Positions 9,757-18,467 of a stretch of 64,000 nt of DNA are shown here, one piece after another. Position 1 is the stretch's first letter. Each line of letters opens with the position of its first letter. The position numbers and the translations under genes are program-made. This DNA comes from Clostridiales bacterium VE202-21 (GTDB taxonomy: Bacteria; Bacillota; Clostridia; Lachnospirales; Lachnospiraceae): the NCBI GenBank assembly GCA_000509105.1, contig BAIF02000023.1:1-64000 (forward strand). Reading direction: 5' to 3'. Under the pieces are notes generated by a model. The model was not told the origin of the DNA. It searched no databases and saw only the letters and a list, made by a program, of their open reading frames with translations.

Positions 9757-11235
9757 ATGAGTGCAGAAAAGATGGATATCTCCAAGGTGTTGGCTGTTTT
9801 AGCACAGCCCAAAGAGGCACCAGCACCTTTGGAGAAGGTAGAACGATTGAGATTAGAGATTTCTTATATTACAAAGGATGAGAAGATAGATACAAGAACA
9901 GTAAGAGTGGTAATGCCACAGGAGACATTACAGCCAATACCTTTGATTTATGTACCACACTATGAGATGGGTGAGGACGCATTAGAGCTTCGGGATTATC
10001 TGGCGAAGGGATGGGCAGTAGCATGTCCTTCGGAATTCACAGATAACTATAATGGAAAGCTTACAGATGATGATCTAGTATTTAATAATGCAGCACTCTA
10101 TACCCTCCGTCATCGACCGGAATTCGATACCAACAGAATTATTCTGGTGGGAGGCAGTGCAGGTGGATATATGACCATGATGCTGAATGGATTGCAGCTT
10201 GGACTCTGTGCATCCATTGCCAATGGACCAATTACCAATACCTATTTCAATTTCCAGTATTATTTTCCAAAGGCGAACGGGTTAAATTTGAAGGCTCTAG
10301 CTAAGATAGCAGCAGAAAATGCAGGGAGAGAAGAGAAGTCCAAGATAAATGCGAGATCAACGGATGATGCAAATGAAGTAAAAACGGGGGAAGATGTTCA
10401 AGAAGAACAGCCAGATAAGAATCAGGCGGCTCTTGCACTTCTTCAAAGCCTCCAGTCTCTTCCAATTCCATTCCTTGCAGGGCTTGTAGGAATGTTTGCA
10501 CCAATCAGCGATAATTTCCCTGACAAGGAGAATTATCAGAGATGGGAGATACTGTCTGGAGTGGGCGTGGCAGACTGTTTCAGCAGTCCAGTCATGGTGA
10601 ACCACTGTACCTCAGATGTATTGGTTCCAGTAGATCAGATTAGTAAGAAATACACTTATGCGAAGGCAGGTGATTCACTTCCAGAGGAATATAATGCACG
10701 ACTTCCGGAGTCCTTCCCAGGGAAGCTAAGCCTGTCCCTAGAGGAAGCACTTCCAAAGGCGGACACTAGAACGGAATGCTTCGAGGTGCCAGAGAAAGCA
10801 GAGGATTGCAACCTTCCATATGACAGCAGCAAGCGGTTTAACATCAATATCTTTGATGATGGTCCGGCAGAAGGCTATGGAACTCATTCCTCCAGAATGG
10901 ATGTGGGACGACGTTTTGATGTTCCATATTTAGAAGAGATGTTTGAAAGAACGGCAGCAGTGAACTGCATTCTTACCCCAGCGATGTTAAGAAGTTTACT
11001 GCTTCGCTATTTGGGTGAGAGCATTGCACTTCCAGCGCATGTGGGCGTGGATGAGGCTATTTATGGTTCCTTGGCTGTATATCAGAAAGAGGTCCGCGAG
11101 GAATTGACAGACTGGGAGAAAAAACATGGCAGCGCAGCACTGATGGATGTCATGAATCAAGTGTTGGAAAATGAAATGGACTCTGATGTGAAAGAAAAAT
11201 TAAAATCTGCAATGGAAGAGATTATGAAATCATAA
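9757..11235 (+). CDS. Large alpha/beta-hydrolase, probable esterase
   Basis: This 492-residue protein has an alpha/beta-hydrolase core: LIYVPHYEMG after strand 3 and the nucleophile elbow GGSAGG with Ser134. About 60 residues of polar, charged insertion follow (residues ~185-225), which probably forms a lid. The C-terminal third has no motif I recognise beyond HSSRMD as a possible catalytic-His region. There is no signal peptide. It lies between the MBL-fold protein and two membrane-anchored hydrolases. A carboxylesterase or deacylase acting on an imported glycoside is likely but not shown. Confidence 0.7.
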   Translation: MSAEKMDISKVLAVLAQPKEAPAPLEKVERLRLEISYITKDEKIDTRTVRVVMPQETLQPIPLIYVPHYEMGEDALELRDYLAKGWAVACPSEFTDNYNGKLTDDDLVFNNAALYTLRHRPEFDTNRIILVGGSAGGYMTMMLNGLQLGLCASIANGPITNTYFNFQYYFPKANGLNLKALAKIAAENAGREEKSKINARSTDDANEVKTGEDVQEEQPDKNQAALALLQSLQSLPIPFLAGLVGMFAPISDNFPDKENYQRWEILSGVGVADCFSSPVMVNHCTSDVLVPVDQISKKYTYAKAGDSLPEEYNARLPESFPGKLSLSLEEALPKADTRTECFEVPEKAEDCNLPYDSSKRFNINIFDDGPAEGYGTHSSRMDVGRRFDVPYLEEMFERTAAVNCILTPAMLRSLLLRYLGESIALPAHVGVDEAIYGSLAVYQKEVREELTDWEKKHGSAALMDVMNQVLENEMDSDVKEKLKSAMEEIMKS

Positions 11236-11269
11236 AAGATCGATAAGTGTGAAAAACGAGGAGATGGAA

Positions 11270-11410
11270 ATGATAGATTTTTTTACATGTAGAAGAATTA
11301 TAATTCTGGCAATTGTGATAATTGTTGCGTGGCTTCTGGGAAGAGTGGCAGTGAGGGGATTTCTGAACTTATTGCTTGGAGGCACTATGTTTGGTGGCAA
11401 TTTCCTATGA
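11270..11410 (+). CDS. 46-residue membrane peptide overlapping the next hydrolase gene
   Basis: ATG 11270 follows CGAGGAGATGGAA, a good ribosome site. The peptide begins MIDFFTCRR and continues with one long hydrophobic segment (ILAIVIIVAWLL) before VAVRGFLNLLLGG. Its stop TGA overlaps the ATG of the esterase gene at 11407 (ATGA). A single-pass membrane peptide coupled in translation to a membrane-anchored hydrolase is suggested. It could also be just a leader that delivers ribosomes to the next start. No family is recognised. Confidence 0.5.
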   Translation: MIDFFTCRRIIILAIVIIVAWLLGRVAVRGFLNLLLGGTMFGGNFL

Positions 11411-12402
11411 TGAAAAGAAAAGAGAACAGTAATCAGGCCAGAGCGAAGAAAGGAAATAGAAGAGGAATGTTTATATTGTTATGTATTCTTGCATTTGTTG
11501 TTTCATTTGCTGGATCTGTTATTTTTAAACTGAAATATACTTCTCCTAAGATGAAGCAATATTCGGTGAAATGGAGTGATCAGGTAGGAACGATTCATAC
11601 CGATCTTACATACGGAGATAAACCAGCCAATAAATTTGATCTGTATGTACCTGCAGATGCTACCAAGGAGAGTTATGGACTTGTGGTATATCTCCATCCA
11701 GGTGGGTTCACCACAGGGGATAAAGCAGATGATGTGGCTATGCTGCAATGGCTTTGTTCCAAGGGCTATGTGGCAGCGGGGATTAATTATACACTTCGTG
11801 ATGATGCGCATCCAGATGCCAATGTCTATTCGCAATCTGTGGAAATTAAGAGCAGCATCCAGACTGTGAAGGAGGAAGCGGAAAAGCTCGGTTACAAATT
11901 GAATTCCATGGCAATCGGCGGAGGAAGCGCTGGAGGAACACTGGCGATGATCTACGCATACCGTGATGTGACAGAATCACCAATTCCAGTGAAGATGATG
12001 TTTGAGGCCGTTGGGCCTTCCAGCTTCTACCCAGAGGATTGGTCAGTATATGGCCTGGACAAGAGTAAGGAGGCTGCGGCAGGGCTCTTTGGAGTTATGC
12101 TTGGAACCGAGATTTTACCTGATGTGTTTGGAACAGAAGAATATGAAGAAATCATCAAACCAATATCCGGATATATGTGGGTGAATGAAGACTCGGTACC
12201 TTCCGTTATTGCTTACGGTGCACATGACAGGGTATGTCCTTTTGATTCTGCGCGTCATCTGGTAAAAGCATTGGAAAACAATCATGTCATCCATGAGTAT
12301 TTCGAAATGCCGCATTCGGGTCATGGACTTCAGAACGATACAGCGATGTATGCAGAATATATGGATAAGGTGGAGGAATATTTAAATACCTATCTCAAGT
12401 AG
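11407..12402 (+). CDS. Membrane-anchored alpha/beta-hydrolase (esterase/lipase type)
   Basis: The product is about 331 residues long. A basic N-terminus and one hydrophobic helix (FILLCILAFVVSFAGSVIF) form a signal anchor, so the enzyme domain should face outside. The core has an HPGG oxyanion segment, the elbow GGGSAGG (Ser174), Asp in YGAHDRVCPF and His in PHSGHGL, a full BD-FAE/carboxylesterase-type triad. ATG 11407 overlaps the preceding stop, so translational coupling is likely. An in-frame GTG at 11329 upstream would add residues read in conflict with the small peptide gene and is less likely. Confidence 0.8.
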   Translation: MMKRKENSNQARAKKGNRRGMFILLCILAFVVSFAGSVIFKLKYTSPKMKQYSVKWSDQVGTIHTDLTYGDKPANKFDLYVPADATKESYGLVVYLHPGGFTTGDKADDVAMLQWLCSKGYVAAGINYTLRDDAHPDANVYSQSVEIKSSIQTVKEEAEKLGYKLNSMAIGGGSAGGTLAMIYAYRDVTESPIPVKMMFEAVGPSSFYPEDWSVYGLDKSKEAAAGLFGVMLGTEILPDVFGTEEYEEIIKPISGYMWVNEDSVPSVIAYGAHDRVCPFDSARHLVKALENNHVIHEYFEMPHSGHGLQNDTAMYAEYMDKVEEYLNTYLK

Positions 12403-12415
12403 AAGCGAGGTTAAA

Positions 12416-13417
12416 ATGAAGAGGACTGGAAAAATGTTATTAAAGGTTGGTAAAGTAATAGGCATTATACTTCTAATAATAATTGTATTGATTGTTGTGT
12501 TGCTTATTGTAATCATGGTTGCAGGAAACATCAAAAATAAAAGCTATTATAAAGATACAACGGTAGCAGATATAATAGATACAAAATATGCTGCAATGGG
12601 AGAATCGGAGGTGTCTTATCAGAAATATGATGCTGATGAGAAGCAGATTGGAAAGTACGAAATTTGGTATCCAAGTGAATTGGAAAGCAGCAGTGAAAAA
12701 TATCCAGTTGTGTTTTGGGCAAATGGAACTGGTGGACAAGCCTCAAAGGAAAAGTCATTTCTAAAGCATTTGGCTTCCTGGGGATTTATTGTAGTAGGAA
12801 ATGAAGATAAGAATACAAGAACTGGTGCATCCATCGACTCAGGGATAGAATATATGCTTGCACTAAATGAAGACAAAAAAAACATATTCTACAAGAAGAT
12901 AGATGTTGATAACTTCGGTGCGGGTGGACATTCTCAGGGTGGACCAGCCGTGTTTAATGCAGCCACAAAGCAGGAGCATGGTGATATGCTGAAAGCTCTT
13001 TATGTAGTTAGCGCTACATCCTCCTATCATACACCAATTCTGGGGGAAGATTGGGAATATGATGTCTCTACCATTTCCGTTCCAGTTTTCATGGCAGCTG
13101 GTTCAGGTCATTGGGATGCAGGCGATTGCACAAGTAAAGAGCAGATTCCAGATGATGATAATGGACTGGCACAGGGGATTTGCCCATTGTGGAGTTTGGA
13201 AGAGAATTATAACGCACTGCCTGACAACATCGAGAAGGTATATGCAATTAAGACAGATGTAGATCACGGAGATTCCTATAAACAGTTTGATGGCTATATG
13301 ACTGCATGGTTCATTTATCAGCTAAAGGATGACAGTGAGGCAGGAAAGGCATTTATAGTAAAGGGAGAACTTTCGGGCAATAGTCTTTATCAGGATGTGA
13401 AGAGCAATATCCAGTAA
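12416..13417 (+). CDS. Membrane-anchored alpha/beta-hydrolase (chlorophyllase/PET-hydrolase-like)
   Basis: This 333-residue protein has a strongly hydrophobic N-terminal anchor rich in Ile/Val/Leu (residues ~14-38). The catalytic core has WANGTGG as oxyanion region and the elbow GHSQGG with Ser173; Asp and His candidates lie in AAGSGHWDAGD and DVDHGDSY. It is 13 bases after the previous gene and in the same operon. The fold is clear, the substrate is not; an outward-facing esterase is the simplest reading. The next frame downstream of its stop is a GH3 fragment in the same phase. Confidence 0.78.
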   Translation: MKRTGKMLLKVGKVIGIILLIIIVLIVVLLIVIMVAGNIKNKSYYKDTTVADIIDTKYAAMGESEVSYQKYDADEKQIGKYEIWYPSELESSSEKYPVVFWANGTGGQASKEKSFLKHLASWGFIVVGNEDKNTRTGASIDSGIEYMLALNEDKKNIFYKKIDVDNFGAGGHSQGGPAVFNAATKQEHGDMLKALYVVSATSSYHTPILGEDWEYDVSTISVPVFMAAGSGHWDAGDCTSKEQIPDDDNGLAQGICPLWSLEENYNALPDNIEKVYAIKTDVDHGDSYKQFDGYMTAWFIYQLKDDSEAGKAFIVKGELSGNSLYQDVKSNIQ

Positions 13418-13651
13418 AATGAGTATTCGGCAGCAAGAGGAAGCAATGCATTTACCGAGTATTTGAAAGATATCTATTATATGATACATTCTGGAAATGC
13501 TTTGACGATGCAAGGCAGCAAGAAGGATGTGGATACGATTGTGAATGCGATGCTGTATCCAGAGAAAGAGTATCCGCTCACACTCACAGAACTTCAAAGC
13601 TGTGTAAAGCATATTCTCCAGACCGCACTGTTAAGTTCGGTGCGTGTCTGA
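13418..13651 (+). pseudogene. GH3 beta-glycosidase fragment (end of catalytic barrel)
   Basis: The frame directly after the hydrolase stop reads NEYSAARGSNAF, then IHSGNALTMQGSKKDVD and TLTELQSCVKHILQTAL. That matches the 'aGndLmmpGs..d......i...eLq.ca..iL' segment of GH3 enzymes after the nucleophile. It has no start of its own and nothing after the segment, so it is a relic. Confidence 0.65.
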
Positions 13652-13737
13652 CTAAACAGAAAAGATAAGAAGGATTGTAAAGAACTAATTTGTAAGAGGG
13701 TACATGTAAAAAGTATAGAGACGCATACATAAATAAG

Positions 13738-13890
13738 AGGATTGTACCGGCAATCGGTGCGCTCATTGGAGCAACACTTCTGATTTTCTACCGATTGAAT
13801 GATTGCGATGCAGAATTAATGGCACAGTGTAATGCTGGAGCTATTACTCGTGAAGATTGTGAGGCTCAGCTTTCCAGAAAATATGACTAG
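13738..13890 (+). pseudogene. C-terminal fragment of a GPH/MFS-type sugar symporter
   Basis: The 50-residue open stretch RIVPAIGALIGATLLIFYRL followed by DAELMAQCNAG and EAQLSRKYD resembles the last transmembrane helix and cytosolic tail of glycoside-pentoside-hexuronide symporters ('P.ig.l....l.fY.L.e...'). Nothing upstream restores the rest of the transporter. Confidence 0.5.
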
Positions 13891-13974
13891 TTTCACAAAC
13901 TCTATGAAAACAGAGAGAAAGTAGAAGGTGTGAATAATATTATTAAATAATTTGCAGATGGAGGAGAAGAAAAC

Positions 13975-16083
13975 GTGTTTGAAAAGGCAAAATGGATCGG
14001 CGGTGCAACAGAGCCGTTTGTTTTAACCACAAAAAGTATATTGTTTAGAAAAGAATTTATAGTAGATGAATATGTTCAGAATGCAATATTACATATCTGT
14101 GCACTTGGACTTGGCGTTTATACCATTAATGGAGAGAGAGTTACGGATGATGTGTTATGTACTCCTTATACCAGGTATGACAAGCGTGTGATTTATCAGA
14201 ATTATAATATAACATCACTTCTCAAGAAAGGGAAGAATGTAGTCGGCGTTCATGTAGGAAATGGATTCTATAATAACAATATGAATACCTGGAATGATGC
14301 AATGTCCCCATGGCGAGATGATCCCAAGCTCATTGCTGCAATTGAAATCGAGAAGAAAAAAGGTACAAAGGATTGGATTCTATCCGATGACAGTTGGAAA
14401 TGGACGGATGGACCATGTGTATATAATGAGATGCGTCAGGGAGAGAAGTATGATGCAAGACTGGAACAGCCAGACTTTGATAAGCCGAGATATGATGAAA
14501 GTACCTGGAATCAGGTTCGTATTGCTAGGTGTCCAGGGGGAATACTAGAACCGATGGATATGCCTCCAATCCGAATAATTGAGAGAATCAAACCAGTGAA
14601 GAAAAGAGGAAATATCTATGATTTCGGAGCAAATATCAGCGGCTGGGTGAGAATCAAAGGAAAGGGGAAAAGTGGTCAGGAAGTCACTTTGACTTATGAC
14701 GAAGTACTTCAATGGGATGAGACGAAGTTAAGAGAAATCGCAGCCTTTACCTATGTAGATCAGTGCGAACTAAAACTTCAGGATATCTATATTATGAATG
14801 GAGAGGGGATAGAAGAATATGCTCCTAGCTTCTGTTATCATGGTTTTCGTTATGTGAAGGTGGAGAATGAACCGGAGAATTTCGAGATTGAAGCTGAAAT
14901 GGTTCATACAGATCTTTCGGAAGTTGGAAGTTTTACATGCAGTGACAAGATGCTAAATCAGATTCATGAAGCATCCATGCGTTCTACTTTGACAAATTAT
15001 TTTGGAATTCCTACAGATTGTCCTCACAGAGAGCAGAATGGATGGACTGGGGATGCACTGATGTCATCGGATCAGTGTCTCATGAATTGGGATATGGAGA
15101 AAGCATATACAAAGTGGCTTCATGATTTTAAAGATGCTCAGCGTCCAAGTGGACAGATTCCTGGTGTTATTCCATCTGCTGGATGGGGTTTTAACTGGGG
15201 TAGCGGGCCTGGATGGGATAGTGCATTGATTCAGATTCCATGGAAAGTATACCTTGCTACAAGAAAGATAGATATTATCAAGGACATGTGGGAGAACATG
15301 TGTAGTTATATGGGATACATGGACTCTATGGCAGTGGATAATATAGTAGACTATGGACTGGGAGACTGGTGTCAGCCTCAAGAGCATGAAGCATGTCCAG
15401 CGGCGGTAACAGATACTGCATTTTATTATGCAAATAATTGTTTGATGGCGAAGATGGCAGAGTTACTGAATGAAGACAATGAAAGATGGAAGAGGAATGC
15501 AGATGGAATCAGAAAATCATGGAGAGACCATTTTTTACATGATGCCAAGCTGAAAGGTTTTCAAACTTTCTGGTCCTGTGCTCTTTATCATGATTTGTTA
15601 GAAGAAGATGAAAAATCATGGGCACTATTTGAACTTGTAGAACTGGTGATAAAAGCGGACTATCATTTGACATGTGGAATTTTCGGAATTAAATTCATGT
15701 TCCCAGTTCTATCCGAAAACGGACGTGCAGATCTGGTCTATATGATGATTACTAATCCTGAATATCCGAGCTATGCTTATTGGATTAACCAGGGGATGAC
15801 AACTTTGTGTGAGAACTGGGATAAGACAGGCTCGCAGAATCACCATATGTATAGTGAGGTGGATCACTGGTTCTATCGGTATGTGGGTGGAATCCGCTTC
15901 GAAGAAGAAGGTCTCGTGATCGCACCATGTCTGTTACCAGAGATTGAACAATTTAAAGTGATACATGGTGAAATAGTAGTGGAAAGAAACAATGGAACTA
16001 TTAAAATTAATACCCCTGTGGATTCTGTCATTATTATCAATGGTGATAGGAAAAGAGTAACAGCAGGATATTATGAATATTAA
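13975..16083 (+). CDS. GH78 alpha-L-rhamnosidase, short form
   Basis: This 702-residue protein is shorter than the two other GH78 proteins here because it lacks the N-terminal Fn3-like part. It begins at the galactose-binding-like domain (AKWIGGATEP), continues to a beta-sandwich (YDFGANISGWVRI) and then the (alpha/alpha)6 barrel. The family signature DCPHREQNGWTGD lies at residues ~346-358 and holds the acidic residues used in inverting catalysis. It ends in the small C-terminal beta-domain (VERNNGTIKI). GTG 13975 is preceded by GGAGGAG. No signal peptide is present, so it removes terminal rhamnose inside the cell. Confidence 0.88.
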   Translation: MFEKAKWIGGATEPFVLTTKSILFRKEFIVDEYVQNAILHICALGLGVYTINGERVTDDVLCTPYTRYDKRVIYQNYNITSLLKKGKNVVGVHVGNGFYNNNMNTWNDAMSPWRDDPKLIAAIEIEKKKGTKDWILSDDSWKWTDGPCVYNEMRQGEKYDARLEQPDFDKPRYDESTWNQVRIARCPGGILEPMDMPPIRIIERIKPVKKRGNIYDFGANISGWVRIKGKGKSGQEVTLTYDEVLQWDETKLREIAAFTYVDQCELKLQDIYIMNGEGIEEYAPSFCYHGFRYVKVENEPENFEIEAEMVHTDLSEVGSFTCSDKMLNQIHEASMRSTLTNYFGIPTDCPHREQNGWTGDALMSSDQCLMNWDMEKAYTKWLHDFKDAQRPSGQIPGVIPSAGWGFNWGSGPGWDSALIQIPWKVYLATRKIDIIKDMWENMCSYMGYMDSMAVDNIVDYGLGDWCQPQEHEACPAAVTDTAFYYANNCLMAKMAELLNEDNERWKRNADGIRKSWRDHFLHDAKLKGFQTFWSCALYHDLLEEDEKSWALFELVELVIKADYHLTCGIFGIKFMFPVLSENGRADLVYMMITNPEYPSYAYWINQGMTTLCENWDKTGSQNHHMYSEVDHWFYRYVGGIRFEEEGLVIAPCLLPEIEQFKVIHGEIVVERNNGTIKINTPVDSVIIINGDRKRVTAGYYEY

Positions 16084-16102
16084 ACTCAGAACTATAGTAT
16101 TG

Positions 16103-16843
16103 TTAGAAGACTTCTTTATAATTTCTCTCCCGATATTCAGAAGGCGACATCTTGATCCACTTTTTGAAGACGGAAGAGAAATTGCTCTGAGTTTGAAATC
16201 CCATATAAGAAGAGATATCAGAGATAGAGCGGTCGCTGAATCTTAACAGGTTGCAAGCAAGATTCATTTTCTCACGCTGGATATAGTTGTGGATGGAGAG
16301 TCCGACTTGATTGGAGAAGAGAATGCACATATAATTCGGTGAAAGCTGAACATAGTCAGATAGGTCGTTTAAAGTGATTTTCTTATAGATATTCCGGCTG
16401 ATATAGTTCATTATTCGTTCTACCTGACTAGAATGTTTGGTTTTAAGATGTTTGTGAACAAGTTTGGCAAACATTACAGCTCCCAGATGATAAATCTCAA
16501 AGGTTTCATCTACAGTTTTACAGTAGGATATAGAGAGAATTAATGCATCAGAAAGGTCAAATGCATCATCGGGAACGGCCCCACCTTCTATGGCGGCTCT
16601 TGAGAATAGTGCAATTGAAGAGACAACAACAAAGGAACATTGCAGAAGAGGATTCACCGCCATATATCCAAGGTTTGTATTTATTTTATCGAATTTAATA
16701 GTATGTATTTCTTCAAACTTGCCTAAGCGAATCTGATCCATGAGTGTTTGCTCCACTTCCATTGGAATACGACGAAAATCAGTCTCAGAATGTACAAGTT
16801 TACACATATTAATGATTGATTGAATATCTTGTTCTTTTAACAT
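16103..16843 (-). CDS. AraC-family transcriptional regulator
   Basis: This 246-residue regulator has a C-terminal pair of helix-turn-helix motifs (ITLNDLSDYVQLSPNYMCILF, then SISDISSYMGFQTQSNFSSVF and MSPSEYRER). The N-terminal ~135 residues are helical and Cys/Ala-rich rather than a cupin. It is a close relative of the regulator at 39345-40085: long blocks such as FRRIPMEVE, DDAFDLSDAL and SIHNYIQREK are identical. It is divergent from the pectin-acetylesterase-like gene and inside the rhamnosidase island, so it is a candidate activator of the shared promoter modules. Confidence 0.9.
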   Translation of the reverse strand: MLKEQDIQSIINMCKLVHSETDFRRIPMEVEQTLMDQIRLGKFEEIHTIKFDKINTNLGYMAVNPLLQCSFVVVSSIALFSRAAIEGGAVPDDAFDLSDALILSISYCKTVDETFEIYHLGAVMFAKLVHKHLKTKHSSQVERIMNYISRNIYKKITLNDLSDYVQLSPNYMCILFSNQVGLSIHNYIQREKMNLACNLLRFSDRSISDISSYMGFQTQSNFSSVFKKWIKMSPSEYRERNYKEVF

Positions 16844-17080
16844 AGCATTAACCTCTCAAATATCTTATTTCTGTTATAAAAGATGTGACTTCATAGAATG
16901 TAACTTTAGATTAGTATAATTGAGAAAGCGTTATAAAGCAAGTTGAAAACATAATAATAGAAATAAAATCGTAGAAACAGGACAACCAAGAAGATACAAA
17001 ATGTATAGTATTTAATTATTACATGAATCCAATTTCAAAGTAAAATAAATTGGATGAGTAAATACACTTAGGAGGGTATT

Positions 17081-18214
17081 ATGACAGAAGAAGAACGAAT
17101 TGAATTGTTGCCAGAAGAGAAAAAGAATCAGATGAAAATGCTGATGGCAATGAAACCAAAAGATTTACCAGAAAATCCAGAAAAAAATACTTGGTACACA
17201 TACAGACCAGAAGGTGCGTTGTGCTCGGATGGAGAACCTTATTATGGCACTATGAAAATAGGTACTGAGAACAAAGTTATGGTAATGATTTGTGGAGGAG
17301 GCGTTGCACTTGATGCATTTTCAGCAGCACGTCCCAATCAAATCGAGGAAGAAGAAGGAAAACCAACTTTTTATCTTTCAAATACTTCAGTAATTGGTTA
17401 TTTTTTCGGACGTAGTGGACTGGCTAATTCCGAAAAAGCTGAAAATCCATTTAAGGACTGGTCTGTTGTTGTAATTCCATATGCAAGTGGAGATTTTCAT
17501 ATTGGAACCAATGACTTTGAATATGAGGACGAGGAATTTGGAAAGGGGATTTGTCGTCATTGCGGGTATCTGAATTACCGTTCTATGGTAGAGAAAATGA
17601 AAGAACTTGTTCCATGCCCAGATCAGGTTATGGCGACTGGATTTAGCGCTGGTGGATTTGGAACTGCACTTTTGACAGATGACGTAATCGGACTATTTCA
17701 TCAATGTAAAGACTTTACCTGTCTTGTTGACAGTGCATTTATGTGTTATAGTGGCTGGCAGAATACAGTGACAAATCAGTGGAAAGCACCAAAGAGCATC
17801 AGTGAAAAGCTTGTCAGCGAGAATATTACTGTAGATTGTTTGCTGGATCTGCACAGAAAACATGGGGATAAGGTTAAGATTGCCATTGACTGCACATATC
17901 GAGATGCTCCATTATCCCAGATTCAGAACTATGCGGATAAGAGACCATTTATCTTTGATGAGGAAGGTGGAGATAGGTTCCAGTCAGTATTGAAGAAATC
18001 TGTTCAGATATTGAGCAAAGAAATTCCCAATATCGCAATTTATATTTTTGATAAACCGAATCTAGACGTTACCGTGGGAAATCTAACTGACCACACAATC
18101 ATTGCAACTGATGCTGTATTGGACTATGAGTATGATGGTGTGCGTATCATTGACTGGATCGTATCATTTATGAATGGTAAGCCACAGCAGATTGGTCTTG
18201 AGCTTCTAAACTAG
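17081..18214 (+). CDS. Pectin-acetylesterase/Notum-like hydrolase
   Basis: This 377-residue protein has the Gly-rich oxyanion stretch ICGGGVALDAF and the nucleophile elbow TGFSAGGFGT (Ser189), followed by the family-like DSAFMCYSGW. A catalytic His is likely in NLTDHTI, as in the PAE/Notum group (CE13 relatives). It has no signal peptide, unusual for an enzyme of plant cell-wall pectin, so it more likely removes acyl groups from an imported small glycoside. It is a single gene with AGGAGG upstream and a strong terminator after it. Its assignment rests on motif pattern, not on a search. Confidence 0.7.
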   Translation: MTEEERIELLPEEKKNQMKMLMAMKPKDLPENPEKNTWYTYRPEGALCSDGEPYYGTMKIGTENKVMVMICGGGVALDAFSAARPNQIEEEEGKPTFYLSNTSVIGYFFGRSGLANSEKAENPFKDWSVVVIPYASGDFHIGTNDFEYEDEEFGKGICRHCGYLNYRSMVEKMKELVPCPDQVMATGFSAGGFGTALLTDDVIGLFHQCKDFTCLVDSAFMCYSGWQNTVTNQWKAPKSISEKLVSENITVDCLLDLHRKHGDKVKIAIDCTYRDAPLSQIQNYADKRPFIFDEEGGDRFQSVLKKSVQILSKEIPNIAIYIFDKPNLDVTVGNLTDHTIIATDAVLDYEYDGVRIIDWIVSFMNGKPQQIGLELLN

Positions 18215-18247
18215 TGTACTGTACCGACAGTATAAGTATGAACAATC

Positions 18248-18285
18248 ACTCCTTCTGTAGATAATCACTAACAGAAGGAGTTTTT
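18248..18285 (+). terminator. Rho-independent terminator after the acetylesterase-like gene
   Basis: ACTCCTTCTGT and ACAGAAGGAGT form a perfect 11-bp stem around a 12-base loop, followed by TTTTT. It separates this gene from the next operon. Confidence 0.9.
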
Positions 18286-18387
18286 GCTATAAGGATTTAA
18301 ATCTGTTGTACAATAAACAACTCTTTAGCAGAAAAAATCCGAAAGAATGTATTTCTTTGGGAATTAGATACGCCTTTTGAATAAAAA

Positions 18388-18442
18388 TAGAATAGAGATA
18401 ATAGAAATGAGATAGCAATTCGAGTCTATATTTGCTTTAATA
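18388..18442 (+). promoter_or_regulatory. Island promoter module, copy 2 (before GH3-GH78 operon)
   Basis: TAGAATA at 18388, GAGATAG at 18409, and TTTAATA at 18436 preceded by TGC. The spacing equals that of the other three modules. The start codon at 18468 is only 26 bases after the -10 box, so the leader is very short. Confidence 0.7.
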
Positions 18443-18467
18443 AAGAAAAGTGGAAGGAGACTAAGGA

